Below, piece by piece: positions 15,530 through 24,884 of a stretch of 64,000 nt of DNA. The DNA comes from Pseudomonadota bacterium (lineage in GTDB: Bacteria > Desulfobacterota > Desulfobacteria > Desulfobacterales > Desulfolunaceae): NCBI GenBank assembly GCA_018818835.1, contig JAHIRD010000106.1:1-64000 (forward strand), written 5' to 3'. Position 1 is the stretch's first letter. Each line of letters starts with the position of its first letter. The translations under genes and the position numbers were made by a program. The notes beneath the pieces were generated by a model. The model saw nothing but the letters and a program-made list of their open reading frames with translations, did no database searches and was not told the DNA's origin.

Positions 15530-17704
15530 ATGATGAACCGAATATTATCAGCCATAAGCATCATGTGCATGGCGTCTCTTGTGACGGCCTATTCTGCCTT
15601 GTGCGGGCCCGGCAAGATAGAGGATATGAAGCACAAGGACGGCAAGCTGGGGGCCTATCATGCATTGCTCATCGGGATTGATGACTATCAGGATTCAACG
15701 ATACCCGGCGTGAAATCAGCATCAAAGGCTGCCAATGAACTGGCCGGGGTCCTGAAGCAGAATTATGGATTTGACACGGACCTTCTGACCAATAAAAAAG
15801 CCACAGGCGAAAACATTGTCAAAGCCATTCAGGTGCTTTCTCAGAAAGTGGGTATTGATGATACGGTCATCATTTATTTTTCCGGGCGGGGAGACGTAGA
15901 CTCCTCAGGGAAAAAGGGCTATTGGTATCCTTATGATGCAAAGGCCGGAGCTGTTGAAAGCTATGTGGACAATGAACGAGTTCAGGGTTTTATTCGGGAT
16001 ATGAAAGCCAACGATATTCTAGTTATCTCGGATTCCACCTATGCCGATACCTTTTTTGGTTCGGCCCACAAGCTTCCGGAAGAATTCAGCGATGCATATT
16101 ACCTGAATCTTTATAACAAACAGAGCCGCTGGGGTTTGACTTCAGGAACAGATGGTTCAAAGGAAAACGGTATCAGTATCTTTACTGATAAGATCATTCA
16201 GGCTTTGAAGGGAAATGAAAAACCCCATTTTTCCCTTCAGGAGTTGTATGAAAAAATCAAGCCGGATATCCGTAAGTCCAGCATCCGTCCACCCCGATGC
16301 CGATCTTTGAGAAATACGGGGGATCAGGGTGGTGAGCCCGTGTTTGTTCTCTTGGCCTCAGCTCTTGAAAAAATAGCCGCTGCCAAAGGATCCGATGAGG
16401 ATAAAAACAGTAAAAACAAAGCCAAATCAGGAGATAAAACAGGGGCCAAGGATAAAATCATTGGTGATAGTACCTTGAGCGTTGCTGTCAATATTTCTGA
16501 TGCTGAGGTGGCCATGGACGGTGTTCCCCTGGGAAAAGGGGCTGTGAATAAAATGGCCGTATCCCCTGGAATTCATCTGATTGAAGTCACACGGGAAGGC
16601 TATGTTCCCTTCAAGAAAAATGTGATCGTGAAACGGGGTGCTCTGGCGTCTCTCAATGCAGATCTTGCAAAGGTTGAGGTCAAATCCACCAAGGGGAATT
16701 TGCAGGTGACAGTGGTGCCTGAAACTGCCGATATAAAGTTTGTTGGTCAAAACATAGCTTACACACCGGGGATGCTGATGGAAAAGGGGACGTATACCCT
16801 TGAGATTTCAGCGCCTTTTTATGATAAGCAAAGCAAGGATATTGTTGTCAAGGCCCTTGAGAATAATATGTATTCCGTGAACCTCGATCCTGTCAAATCC
16901 GTTCACCATAAGACTCTGGGTAATTTTGTGTTGATCAATCCGGGTACGTTTACCATGGGCAGTCCGGACAGTGAATCAGCCATGCGGAACAGCAATGAGA
17001 AACAACATAAGGTCACACTGTCCCGTCGGATTTATATGCAGGAAAAAGAAATGACCCTGGGTCAATGGCGATGGTTTATCAAATCCGCAAACTACAAGAC
17101 TGAGGCGGAAGCCGGTGAGGGTGCCCATATTCTGGTGGATTACAACTGGGAAAAGGATAGTGAATACAATTGGGGAATTCCCGGATTCAATCAGAATGAC
17201 AAGCATCCGGTTGTCTGTGTGTCCTGGAATGATACCCAGGCCTTTGTCAAATGGGTGAACAAGAACAGCAAAGAATCGATTACCTTCAGACTCCCCACGG
17301 AAGCTGAATGGGAATATGCCTGTCGGGCCGGTTCCAAGGACCGTTTTGCCTTTGGTCATTGTCTGCTCCGTGAACAGGCTAATTTTGAGGGAAATGCAAA
17401 ATGGGAAGACTGTCCTGTGGGTGTAAGTAGTTCCGGTACAGGTGAGGTCGGCAAGTTCCAACCCAATGCCTGGGGCCTTTATGATATGCACGGCAATGTC
17501 ATGGAGTGGTGCCAGGACTGGCTGGGGAATTATCAGGACGGGGATGTTACCGACCCCACCGGCCCCCAGTCCGGAACCGCCAAGGTGGTCCGCGGAGGCG
17601 CCTGGACCAGCTATGCCTATAATTCAAGGTCTGCTAAACGGTACAGCCGAAGCCCCAATGAAAGTTACAGTGATATGGGTTTCCGCCTGGTGCTTGAGCC
17701 CTGA
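15530..17704 (+). CDS. Pseudo-caspase / PEGA / FGE-like fusion protein
   Basis: A 724-aa exported fusion protein. After an N-terminal signal segment, residues about 40-290 form a caspase-like (peptidase C14) domain opening with ALLIGIDDY. The catalytic histidine of the usual FSGHG is R120 (FSGRGD) and the catalytic cysteine of the usual DSCYSG is T170 (DSTYAD), so it should be proteolytically dead. A Lys-rich linker precedes a PEGA domain (about 313-380) and a second PEGA-like domain (about 388-455). Residues 462-724 are a formylglycine-generating-enzyme/sulfatase-modifying fold: FRLPTEAEWEYACRAG, HGNVMEWCQDW, VVRGGAW, GFRLV. The C-terminal CRxAxR catalytic cysteine of true FGE is serine here (NSRSAKR), so this part is likely a ligand-binding fold. 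The partner gene is the beta-roll protein upstream; a terminator follows. Function unknown. Confidence 0.85.
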   Translation: MMNRILSAISIMCMASLVTAYSALCGPGKIEDMKHKDGKLGAYHALLIGIDDYQDSTIPGVKSASKAANELAGVLKQNYGFDTDLLTNKKATGENIVKAIQVLSQKVGIDDTVIIYFSGRGDVDSSGKKGYWYPYDAKAGAVESYVDNERVQGFIRDMKANDILVISDSTYADTFFGSAHKLPEEFSDAYYLNLYNKQSRWGLTSGTDGSKENGISIFTDKIIQALKGNEKPHFSLQELYEKIKPDIRKSSIRPPRCRSLRNTGDQGGEPVFVLLASALEKIAAAKGSDEDKNSKNKAKSGDKTGAKDKIIGDSTLSVAVNISDAEVAMDGVPLGKGAVNKMAVSPGIHLIEVTREGYVPFKKNVIVKRGALASLNADLAKVEVKSTKGNLQVTVVPETADIKFVGQNIAYTPGMLMEKGTYTLEISAPFYDKQSKDIVVKALENNMYSVNLDPVKSVHHKTLGNFVLINPGTFTMGSPDSESAMRNSNEKQHKVTLSRRIYMQEKEMTLGQWRWFIKSANYKTEAEAGEGAHILVDYNWEKDSEYNWGIPGFNQNDKHPVVCVSWNDTQAFVKWVNKNSKESITFRLPTEAEWEYACRAGSKDRFAFGHCLLREQANFEGNAKWEDCPVGVSSSGTGEVGKFQPNAWGLYDMHGNVMEWCQDWLGNYQDGDVTDPTGPQSGTAKVVRGGAWTSYAYNSRSAKRYSRSPNESYSDMGFRLVLEP

Positions 17705-17727
17705 TCGTTCCATAAGATAATACAAAC

Positions 17728-17758
17728 TAAAAAAGCCCCGTTAAGGGGCTTTTTTTTT
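17728..17758 (+). terminator. Terminator after the caspase-like fusion gene
   Basis: The stem AAAAAGCCCC-GTTA-(A)GGGGCTTTTT runs straight into a nine-base T tract, 24 bp past the stop. The stem is flanked by A and T runs, so it may also work on the minus strand for the chemoreceptor gene. Confidence 0.88.
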
Positions 17759-17793
17759 GAATAAGCTCCGAAGGTTGATATGAATGAACGCTG

Positions 17794-17820
17794 CATATGG
17801 GACTTTTTACGACGCCATCA
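17794..17820 (-). repeat. Copy of the dispersed CTCGTAAAAAGTC element (divergent)
   Basis: Read on the minus strand: tgatggcgtcgtaaaaagtc followed by ccatatg. It shares TCGTAAAAAGTC with the copies at 21623, 40341 and 53647. Its first bases form the stop codon of the chemoreceptor gene. Confidence 0.6.
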
Positions 17821-19548
17821 GTATTTACCGAATTCCGTATCATCCAGCTTAATCAGATGCTCCGGCCGGTGGCTGGAGTGGGGCGGCGGGTTCTGTCTTT
17901 CATGATGTAAGGGGCCTGATTTATAACGAGGGCGGATCTGTTCATGTTCTTCGGGTTCGGGCAAAATCAAGCTATTGTGAGGCTGTTTTGCTTTTAATCT
18001 GAATTTGGCCAGGGTGTTTCTCACGTGGCGGGCCTGGGTGGATAATTGTTCGGCTGCCGACGATGTCTCTTCCGCGTGTGCTGTGTTTTGCCGGGTGGCA
18101 TCGTCAATGTAGGCAAGGCTTTTATTGACCTGGGATATACTTTGAGCCTGTTCATTACTGGCATCTGCAATTTCTCCCACCAGATTGGCCACTTTGGAAA
18201 TGGATTCGTTCATCTCGGTCAGGGCTTCGGCTGTTTTTTCGGCAATGGCACTGCCGCCTTCAACCCGTTTGGCTGAATTTTCAATAAGGTGCGTTGTGTT
18301 CTGGGCGGCCTTTGCACTCAAGGCGGCCAGATTACGAACTTCTTGTGCCACAACGGCAAAGCCTTTTCCATGTTTTCCTGCACGGGCTGCTTCAACCGCA
18401 GCGTTCAGGGCAAGCAAATTGGTTTGAAATGCGATGGAATCAATGGTTTGGATTATTTTTGAAATTTCTTTACTGGACTCGCTGATAGACTCCATGGCCT
18501 GAATCATTTTATTCATTTTTTCCACGCCGTTCTGGCTGGCATCCCTTGCTGTATTGGCCAATTCCCTTGCTTGAAATGCATTCTGGGCATTGGCCCGGGT
18601 CTGGGCCCCGATCTGGGCCATAGTGGCCACGGTTTCTTCGATGGACGCAGCCTGATTGGAAGCGCTCTCTGAAAGCGAGGTACTGGAATCCAGGACTTGG
18701 TTAGACCCTGCGTCCACCTGTTCAGCCGAGGACAGCAATTCACTGACAATGCTATTTAAGTTGTTGATCATCATGATCAGAGAAGACCCAAGCACATCTT
18801 TGTCCGAGGCCATGCGGATGGAGGTTTGGAGGTTGCCATGGGCAATGTCCGATGCGGCCAGCGCTTTGATTTTCAATTCCTCGGTCACAGCGTTCAGGGC
18901 CATGCTCATTTTTCCAATTTCGTCATTTCCCTCGGGAAGTCTCTGGGAAAGATCGCCGTTTTTTAAGATGGTGGCATATTCGGCGATTCTGTAAACAGGC
19001 CGGATGATGTAACGGGTCATGCTTATGAAAAGGGTGAGTAGCAGAAATATGTTGGTGATGACATTGGCAATAATGATCGTAATCAGCGATTGTCTGAGTT
19101 CCTGGTTCACAAAACGTTTGCTGGTATAGAGTTCGACCCGTCCCACCTGGGAATCGTCGTAAATGATGGGTTTCGTTTTTACAATGTATTTGTCCGGGAC
19201 CTTATCCGTGGCAGGTATAATGTTCCAGGTTTCATTTCGCATTTTGCCCATAAGGATTCTATCATCGAGGGGATCTTTGACCAGGATGGCAAAAATGGTT
19301 TCTTCCATCATTTCAGATGTGATGGAATCTTCAATCTGCTTTTCATCGAAATCCCACAGAGGCGAGGCCAAAAGGTTGGCGATGCGTGTGCTGGTCTGGT
19401 CTGAAAATATATCAAGGGCCCTGGTTTTGGCCCTGCTGTCGACCATAAACTGAACGGCACCATAGATGCCAAGAATAATGGTGGTCACGCTGATAAGTAT
19501 AAGACCTTGACGAGTCTGGATACTTTTATGCCATTTAATTTTCATCAT
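17818..19548 (-). CDS. Methyl-accepting chemotaxis protein
   Basis: A 576-aa transmembrane chemoreceptor. TM1 (about 14-33) is followed by a periplasmic sensor of about 130 residues without a motif I can name, then TM2 (about 155-177) and a HAMP domain ([10 protein letters not shown] onward). The cytoplasmic signalling domain has the highly conserved hairpin tip [20 protein letters not shown] and ends near an [15 protein letters not shown] segment. The C-terminal tail is Pro/His-rich and lacks a CheR-docking pentapeptide. It relays a periplasmic signal to CheA/CheW, none of which is encoded here. The stop codon lies within a dispersed repeat copy. Confidence 0.93.
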   Translation of the reverse strand: MMKIKWHKSIQTRQGLILISVTTIILGIYGAVQFMVDSRAKTRALDIFSDQTSTRIANLLASPLWDFDEKQIEDSITSEMMEETIFAILVKDPLDDRILMGKMRNETWNIIPATDKVPDKYIVKTKPIIYDDSQVGRVELYTSKRFVNQELRQSLITIIIANVITNIFLLLTLFISMTRYIIRPVYRIAEYATILKNGDLSQRLPEGNDEIGKMSMALNAVTEELKIKALAASDIAHGNLQTSIRMASDKDVLGSSLIMMINNLNSIVSELLSSAEQVDAGSNQVLDSSTSLSESASNQAASIEETVATMAQIGAQTRANAQNAFQARELANTARDASQNGVEKMNKMIQAMESISESSKEISKIIQTIDSIAFQTNLLALNAAVEAARAGKHGKGFAVVAQEVRNLAALSAKAAQNTTHLIENSAKRVEGGSAIAEKTAEALTEMNESISKVANLVGEIADASNEQAQSISQVNKSLAYIDDATRQNTAHAEETSSAAEQLSTQARHVRNTLAKFRLKAKQPHNSLILPEPEEHEQIRPRYKSGPLHHERQNPPPHSSHRPEHLIKLDDTEFGKY

Positions 19549-19693
19549 AAGAGTTCATATGGTTGCATTGGATCGGTGAGTTTGTGAAAAAGAAAAACTG
19601 GCCCGCCGGTTTATAAGGATGGACGTCAGATCCGGAACTAGGTCAGTCGTTTGAAGAAAAAAAACCTTGTTTCATCTTACAAAAAACAGAAAC

Positions 19694-19935
19694 TTATGTC
19701 AACGGTAAGGGAGGGATTAACGCGAACTCACTCTCGTCCAGCAAAGGGGTGTTCAAAAAATCAATGACAGAATCTTTGACGATAAGATCAAAAGACTCTT
19801 CATCAGGAAAGTCAAGGTCGCGTTGGGATAGAATTCCTTGAGGGCTTTGAAATATGATGTGCTATGAAAAACGTCTCCAAAGGGTTGGAGCTGAATAGTA
19901 CAGACTTTTTTTATGGAAGGGTGATTGGTTCTCAT
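19694..19935 (-). pseudogene. Frameshifted, truncated GT9 heptosyltransferase remnant
   Basis: The frame starting at 19935 reads VCTIQLQPFGDVFHSTSYF and then ALKEFYPNATLTFLMK, which is the N-terminal strand-loop-helix of GT9 heptosyltransferases (compare ILIIRLSALGDVVHT in the neighbour at 20522). After that the frame changes. The GT9-like continuation SFDLIVKDSVIDFLNTPLLD is in another frame and soon stops, at 19694. Only about 80 of the roughly 340 codons remain. The ATG overlaps the stop of the DUF6165 gene by 4 bp, so it was once the second gene of that transcript. Confidence 0.7.
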
Positions 19936-20318
19936 GCCTTGTTTTTATAATCCACGTATTCTTTTTCTTCAACAAGTTCTGACTTGTATGTTAGATTGAT
20001 TTCTTTTTTTATTTCAGCTCGATCATCATTTGTAAAATAAATGCTCCGGGCAAGGTCTATGAATTCGTTGTCAAAGGCTTTATCGGTTTCCTTGATCCTG
20101 ATTTTATCTTCGATCTCCCAGAGTCTCAGGTTAATGGACCGGAGTTTGATGAATTCATCGGACTCCGTCCCTATACCACAGTCCATCATGGGTTTGAGAA
20201 GCATCTCGTATTCTTTTCTGATGTTCACTATTTTTGAAGGGTTTGAAACTTTTTCAAGTTTTATGGAAAGGATTGTCACCTTATCCACAAGCTCCCCTGT
20301 GGAGATATCGATTTTCAT
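19932..20318 (-). CDS. DUF6165-like protein
   Basis: A 128-aa soluble protein opening MKIDISTGELVDKVTILSIK, typical of the DUF6165 family often found in LPS and glycan loci. It is helical and charged, without a signal or membrane segment and without catalytic motifs. The ATG at 20318 is chosen because GGAGGG lies five bases upstream; the longer frame from 20372 has no binding site. It is followed with a 4-bp overlap by the GT9 remnant, which supports an original link to LPS sugar transfer. Function unknown. Confidence 0.65.
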   Translation of the reverse strand: MKIDISTGELVDKVTILSIKLEKVSNPSKIVNIRKEYEMLLKPMMDCGIGTESDEFIKLRSINLRLWEIEDKIRIKETDKAFDNEFIDLARSIYFTNDDRAEIKKEINLTYKSELVEEKEYVDYKNKA

Positions 20319-20521
20319 CAAAACCCTCCGAAAAATTGTTAAAAATACGTGTAAATGCCTGATCGCGAACATGGAATATAGAGGCTCAACAGGGGGCTGT
20401 CAAGAAATAACTCGGTTATCATGTCCGTTCATGAAACCCTGGAAATGAAAACTATTGATCATGTTTTTGTTTAATCGTATTGTCCAATGATTTTAATGCA
20501 CCATTTATTTCACGAAACCGG

Positions 20522-21565
20522 ATGAAAAACATGGATTTTGAACGTATCTTGATTATACGCCTATCGGCCCTTGGTGATGTGGTTCATACCCTTGCCTTTG
20601 TGAATAGGCTTAAAAAAGCAAGGCCCCAGGCCCATATTACCTGGATTCTTCAGCCCTTGACCTTTGATTTGGTCAAATACCAGAAAAACGTAGACCGGTT
20701 TGTTGTTTATGACCGTAAAGGGGGCCTCAAATCATTAAAGCATATCGCAGGGGAACTCAACGGAGAAATCTTTGACCGGGTGTTTATGCTTCAGGTCAGT
20801 TTGAAAGCCAGCCTGATTTCCCTATGCGCCAGGGGAGCCGTGAAACTGGGCTTTGATTTCAGACGTTCCAGGGAATTCCAGTGGCTTTTTTCCAGCTGCA
20901 GGATTCCCCATCATCCTCCGGGTCATGTTTTGGATCAGTTTTTTGAATTTCTTGATGATCAGAAGATACCCGACTGCCCCCTTGACTGGAACATTGATTT
21001 TACAGAAGAGGAACTGGCCTATAAGGAAGGGTTCTTTAAAACCATTGAACGGCCGGTGGTCTCCTTTGTTATTGCGTCGTCAAATAAGGAAAAGGACTGG
21101 AACGCCGAAGGATATGCCCAGGTCATTGACGAGGTGGATACACGTTTAAACCTTCAGCCCATGATTGTGGGGGGGCCCAGTGCCTGGGAAAGAGAACTTA
21201 CGGACAGAATCATACAGCTGTGCAGGACACGTCCCCTTATTGCCCTGGAAAAACCTGTGCGCCATACCTTACTCCAGCTGGCAGGGTCAGATGTGGTGGT
21301 GGCACCGGACACCGGCCCCATGCACATGGCCGTGGCTCTGAACGTTCCCACTGTGGCACTGTACGGGTATTCTGACCCCAGACGCTGTGGGCCCTATGGC
21401 CGTTTTCAGGATCTTTTGATCGACAAATACAATCTCCCCGGCGAGGGGGAAAAAAAGATCACGAGAAAGACCAAGAAAGGACGGACCCACCAGATTCGGC
21501 CCCAGGAGGTGATAGAAAAAATCGAATACGCCCTTAGAATGTATCCCAGACCCCAGGGGCGTTGA
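20522..21565 (+). CDS. GT9 lipopolysaccharide heptosyltransferase
   Basis: A 347-aa glycosyltransferase family 9 enzyme, likely adding L,D-heptose to the Kdo-lipid A inner core at the cytoplasmic face of the inner membrane. The N-terminal ILIIRLSALGDVVHTLAF and C-terminal VVAPDTGPMHMAVALNVPTVALYG with SDPRRCGPYG are diagnostic of ADP-heptose:LPS heptosyltransferases (WaaC/WaaF/WaaQ group). The starts at 20522 and 20531 are both possible; neither has a strong binding site, and a TTG 42 bp earlier is unlikely. It stands divergent from DUF6165 and convergent with the kinase gene. WaaC versus WaaF cannot be decided by eye, although the DTGPMHMA context is closer to WaaC. Confidence 0.85.
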   Translation: MKNMDFERILIIRLSALGDVVHTLAFVNRLKKARPQAHITWILQPLTFDLVKYQKNVDRFVVYDRKGGLKSLKHIAGELNGEIFDRVFMLQVSLKASLISLCARGAVKLGFDFRRSREFQWLFSSCRIPHHPPGHVLDQFFEFLDDQKIPDCPLDWNIDFTEEELAYKEGFFKTIERPVVSFVIASSNKEKDWNAEGYAQVIDEVDTRLNLQPMIVGGPSAWERELTDRIIQLCRTRPLIALEKPVRHTLLQLAGSDVVVAPDTGPMHMAVALNVPTVALYGYSDPRRCGPYGRFQDLLIDKYNLPGEGEKKITRKTKKGRTHQIRPQEVIEKIEYALRMYPRPQGR

Positions 21566-21622
21566 CTCATTCCATAAGGTCAAATGCGTGCGTGTCAGTG
21601 TAGATCAAGGGCTTCCATTAAA

Positions 21623-21656
21623 GATGAACTCGCAAAAAGTCGACGTATGGCTATGG
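21623..21656 (+). repeat. Dispersed element copy: GATGAACTCGCAAAAAGTCGAC
   Basis: A copy of the repeat found at 40341-40376 and, reversed, at 53647-53679. It is followed by CTATGG and then by a partly inverted half (acctttttaagacgcc), and it abuts the stop codon of the LPS kinase gene. It sits in the convergent gap after the heptosyltransferase. Confidence 0.8.
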
Positions 21657-21662
21657 ACCTTT

Positions 21663-22361
21663 TTAAGACGCCTTCAGTAAAGCGAGTTCCTGAACAAGAA
21701 TGTCCACCATGATTGTGGGTAGCTTATATTTCAGAACAGCTCGTGTCCATCGTTTGATATAGGCTTTGCATAGCTTTTTTTGGGACATGGGGCTGATATG
21801 GGCCTTGTCAAAATCAATGATGAATACCTTGCCATCACCGTCCACCAGGACATTTCCGGGATGAAGATCCACATGATGAATCCGGTTTACAATGAGACGA
21901 TTGATCTGTTCGGCTGTTTTCTTGAGGGCCTCCGCGCTCTGTTCCGGAATCTTGGTGCAGATGTCTGTCAGTGAGCGAGTGTTTTCGATCTTCCGGGTGA
22001 TGAGGTAGGCCTTGTAAAACTGGCTTCCCCGTATGGCCCAGGCCAGGGGCTCGGGACTTGACACCCCCAGGCTTCGAACGGTCTCGAGCATCTCGTATTC
22101 CTGTCTGGATCGTGCTTTCCCGGATCTTAGATAGACATCTGAGATTAGATGGCGAATCAGACCGCCACGTTTGTAATGCTTAATGACTACAGGCCCAACC
22201 CCGCTAAGGTTAGTTTCAAAAATCATGGCCCTTCCCGCCAGAATGTCTTCACAATCCATGGGTGGTTTTTCAAACGCACAGACCAGGTCTTCACGTGCCT
22301 TTTGATCAAGGTTCAGTTCTGTTCCCATCTGGTAGGGGAAATGACGATGGATTTTTATCAT
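21663..22361 (-). CDS. KdkA/WaaP-type LPS core kinase
   Basis: A 232-aa protein kinase-like enzyme of the Kdo/WaaP family that phosphorylates Kdo or heptose of the LPS core. An N-terminal GRAMIFETNL and VIKHYKRGG region supplies the nucleotide-binding lysine. The catalytic HVDLHPGNVLVD loop and the metal-binding IIDFDKA motif are intact. Size is normal for KdkA. It starts one base after the stop of the upstream heptosyltransferase (TGA-C-ATG), so the two genes are translationally coupled. Kdo versus heptose as acceptor is not resolved. Confidence 0.85.
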   Translation of the reverse strand: MIKIHRHFPYQMGTELNLDQKAREDLVCAFEKPPMDCEDILAGRAMIFETNLSGVGPVVIKHYKRGGLIRHLISDVYLRSGKARSRQEYEMLETVRSLGVSSPEPLAWAIRGSQFYKAYLITRKIENTRSLTDICTKIPEQSAEALKKTAEQINRLIVNRIHHVDLHPGNVLVDGDGKVFIIDFDKAHISPMSQKKLCKAYIKRWTRAVLKYKLPTIMVDILVQELALLKAS

Positions 22362-22362
22362 G

Positions 22363-23367
22363 TCACGATATGTCCAGTAGAGAGTTTATGGCTGAAATGA
22401 CATCAGCCGAGTCCAGGTCCTTCATGCAGGCATCGGTCCCCATGGGGCAACGCCGCCCGCCATGCCTGCTGCACGGCTTACAGTCCAGTTTTTTTTCCAC
22501 CACCCGTGCCTTGTTTTTCCAGGGGCCGAAACCGAAGGCGGGGGATGTGGCACAAAATATGACCACCGTGGGAATCTTAAAGGCAGATGCCATGTGAAGG
22601 GACATGCTGTCATTGCAGACCACGAGGTTTGCATGTTTCATGATGTAAAGTGCGTCGGGAATGCTTGTTTTTCCGGCCAGATCAATGACGTCAATTCCTT
22701 TTGCCACCATGGCGTTGGTTTCCATATCCTCCCTGGCACCAAGAAGCAGAACTCCAACGCCTTTGTCTAAAAGATAAGACGCTGTTTTTCTAAACCCGTC
22801 ATGATGCCACATCTTGGTTTCCCAGGCGCTTCCCGGGACAAGAACCGCATAGGGTTTGTCCGGAATATGGGCGCGGATTTTTTCTCCAATCGTCAATGGG
22901 TCCGGTGCAAAAAGTCTCATGTCTGTCTCAAACAAGGACGGATCACCATGGCCTTTGAGAATGGACAGATTACGAATGACATCATGGTCTTTTGGATTTC
23001 GAGTAAAGGTCTGGTGATATAGAAAAGAGAGTTTGGCTTCACGAAAACCGATTCTCACGGGTATCTTCGAAAGAAACAGAAGCACAGAGGTTCTGTATGA
23101 CCGGTGCAGGGAATACACCGCCTGGAAACCCATTTGTCGGATACGCCGGGCCATGGCAAAAAGCCCTTTAAACCCGGCATCCATGCCCCGTTTGTCATAG
23201 GCAATGACGCCGGAGAGCAGGGGATCATGTTCAATAAGTTTCGATGAAAGTGGGGTGGTCATCATCCATAGTTCAGCATCCGGATAGATCTGTTTGATTC
23301 CGGAGATGACCGGTGTGGATAAAATGGTGTCACCCAGAAAGCTAGTCTGAACAATCAGTATTTTCAT
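22363..23367 (-). CDS. GT9 lipopolysaccharide heptosyltransferase II-like
   Basis: A 334-aa GT9 enzyme opening MKILIVQTSFLGDTILSTPV with the heptose-donor motif CNDSMSLHMASAFKIPTVVIF near residue 270. A CxxC pair and KALDC-like KKLDCKPCSRHGG tail match the WaaF branch. The ATG at 23367 has AAGG five bases upstream; an in-frame extension to 23445 adds 26 residues absent from the family. Its neighbours are the UDP-xylose synthase gene upstream and the LPS kinase downstream on the same strand. It would extend the inner core with a second heptose. Confidence 0.85.
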   Translation of the reverse strand: MKILIVQTSFLGDTILSTPVISGIKQIYPDAELWMMTTPLSSKLIEHDPLLSGVIAYDKRGMDAGFKGLFAMARRIRQMGFQAVYSLHRSYRTSVLLFLSKIPVRIGFREAKLSFLYHQTFTRNPKDHDVIRNLSILKGHGDPSLFETDMRLFAPDPLTIGEKIRAHIPDKPYAVLVPGSAWETKMWHHDGFRKTASYLLDKGVGVLLLGAREDMETNAMVAKGIDVIDLAGKTSIPDALYIMKHANLVVCNDSMSLHMASAFKIPTVVIFCATSPAFGFGPWKNKARVVEKKLDCKPCSRHGGRRCPMGTDACMKDLDSADVISAINSLLDIS

Positions 23368-23458
23368 AGTGCCTTTCAGGCGGGAAGCTTCGACGTGTTG
23401 ATCTGTTTTAATCCGTAAAAAGTTATCATTCCCGCTGACCATCAAGGACGGCCAGGAT

Positions 23459-24415
23459 TTAATACCCCTCTTGCTTGATCAGGGAATCGAAATAATCGAT
23501 GGTTTTGAGCAAACCGTCTTTTAAGGAAACACGAGGCTCCCAGTTGAGGCAGGCTCTGGCTTTGCTGATGTCCGGCTTCCTTTGTTTCGGATCATCCTGG
23601 GGCAGGGTGACAAAGCAGAGTTCGGATTTGGACCCGGTGAGTTCAAGAATCAATCGGATCAACTCAAGAATGGTGAATTCTCCGGGGTTCCCCAGATTCA
23701 TAGGCCCTGTGACTTCATAGGGCGTATCCATGAGTTTGATAAAACCATCGATCATGTCATCAACATAGCAGAACGAACGGGTCTGGGCCCCATCGCCGTA
23801 GACAGTAATGGCCTCACCTTTTAATGCCTGCATGATGAAGTTGGAGACCACACGCCCGTCATTGGGGTGCATTCGGGGGCCGTAGGTGTTGAAAATTCGT
23901 GCCACCTTGATCTCCATCTTGTGCTGACGCCTATAATCAAAAAACAGGGTTTCAGCACAGCGCTTCCCCTCGTCATAACAGGAACGGGGTCCGATGCAGT
24001 TGACATTCCCCCAGTATTCTTCAGGTTGGGGATGGATTGTGGGGTCACCGTATACTTCGGATGTGGATGCCTGGAAAATTTTTGCTTTGACACGTTTGGC
24101 AAGGCCCAGCATATTGATGGCACCGTGGACATTAACCTTGGTGGTTTGAACAGGATCATTCTGATAATGGATTGGTGAGGCCGGGCATGCCAGATTGTAA
24201 ATTTCATCCACCTCAATGTACATGGGGAAGGTTATATCATGGCGGATTACCTCAAAAAAAGGGTTGTTGAGCAGGTGCACGATATTCTGCTTGGAACCCG
24301 TATAAAAATTATCCGCGCAGATGACTTCACACCCTTCATTCAAAAGTCTTTCACAAAGAAATGACCCTAAAAATCCGGCGCCGCCGGTGACCAGAACCCG
24401 TTTTCGAATATGCAT
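23459..24415 (-). CDS. UDP-glucuronate decarboxylase (UDP-xylose synthase)
   Basis: A 318-aa short-chain dehydrogenase/epimerase that converts UDP-glucuronate to UDP-xylose and thus supplies a pentose for LPS or other glycans. The NAD-binding motif GGAGFLG lies near residue 12. STSEVYGDP and the catalytic CYDEGKR (Tyr and Lys) are intact, and [21 protein letters not shown] is highly typical of UXS rather than of dTDP-glucose dehydratase or GalE. First gene of the minus-strand run with waaF-like and LPS kinase genes. Confidence 0.9.
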   Translation of the reverse strand: MHIRKRVLVTGGAGFLGSFLCERLLNEGCEVICADNFYTGSKQNIVHLLNNPFFEVIRHDITFPMYIEVDEIYNLACPASPIHYQNDPVQTTKVNVHGAINMLGLAKRVKAKIFQASTSEVYGDPTIHPQPEEYWGNVNCIGPRSCYDEGKRCAETLFFDYRRQHKMEIKVARIFNTYGPRMHPNDGRVVSNFIMQALKGEAITVYGDGAQTRSFCYVDDMIDGFIKLMDTPYEVTGPMNLGNPGEFTILELIRLILELTGSKSELCFVTLPQDDPKQRKPDISKARACLNWEPRVSLKDGLLKTIDYFDSLIKQEGY

Positions 24416-24549
24416 GTGTTCACCTTAAATAATATCCAAAAAAGAAAACAGCTATCACAAAGATGCTGTTTTGGCCAGATAATAAATAGTAACAATGGTT
24501 GACAGTCCAATATAACCTATTTTAAAAAATATAGATTTTTGATAGTATA

Positions 24550-24817
24550 CAGGACAATTGTGCAGGTTACAGGAAGTATTGGGAATTTCTTAAAAACCTT
24601 AGACATCTTTGTGCTTGCATCCTATGTGGACGGATTGGGGATATCGCTTCTTGATGCCCAGGCATGCGGGCTGCCCGTTATCGGGTGCCGTGTGGATGGG
24701 AGCAATGGTGTCTTAGTGCCGTCGAGGGGCCTGAAATTGCTTGCCGATTCCATTCTTATACTCCTGGATGATGAAAAAAGAAACAGGCTGGGTGGGGCCG
24801 CACGCATCAGTGTCTAA
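24550..24817 (+). pseudogene. Remnant of a GT4 glycosyltransferase C-terminus
   Basis: This open stretch encodes FLKTLDIFVLASYVDGLGIS followed by LLDAQACGLPVIGCR, the nucleotide-sugar-binding end of a GT4 enzyme. Compare LLNMFDLFVLPSYQEGLGSS in the intact gene at 34366. About ten codons that normally carry the GGVPEIV part are missing between CRVDG and SNGVLVP. The N-terminal two thirds of the gene are absent. It ends just before the GT2 gene and is most likely a decayed copy. Confidence 0.75.
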
Positions 24818-24884
24818 AATTTTAGCATTCAGACAACCATCAATAAAAATAGTGTTTTGTATAGGGAACTTATATAGGCGGGAC

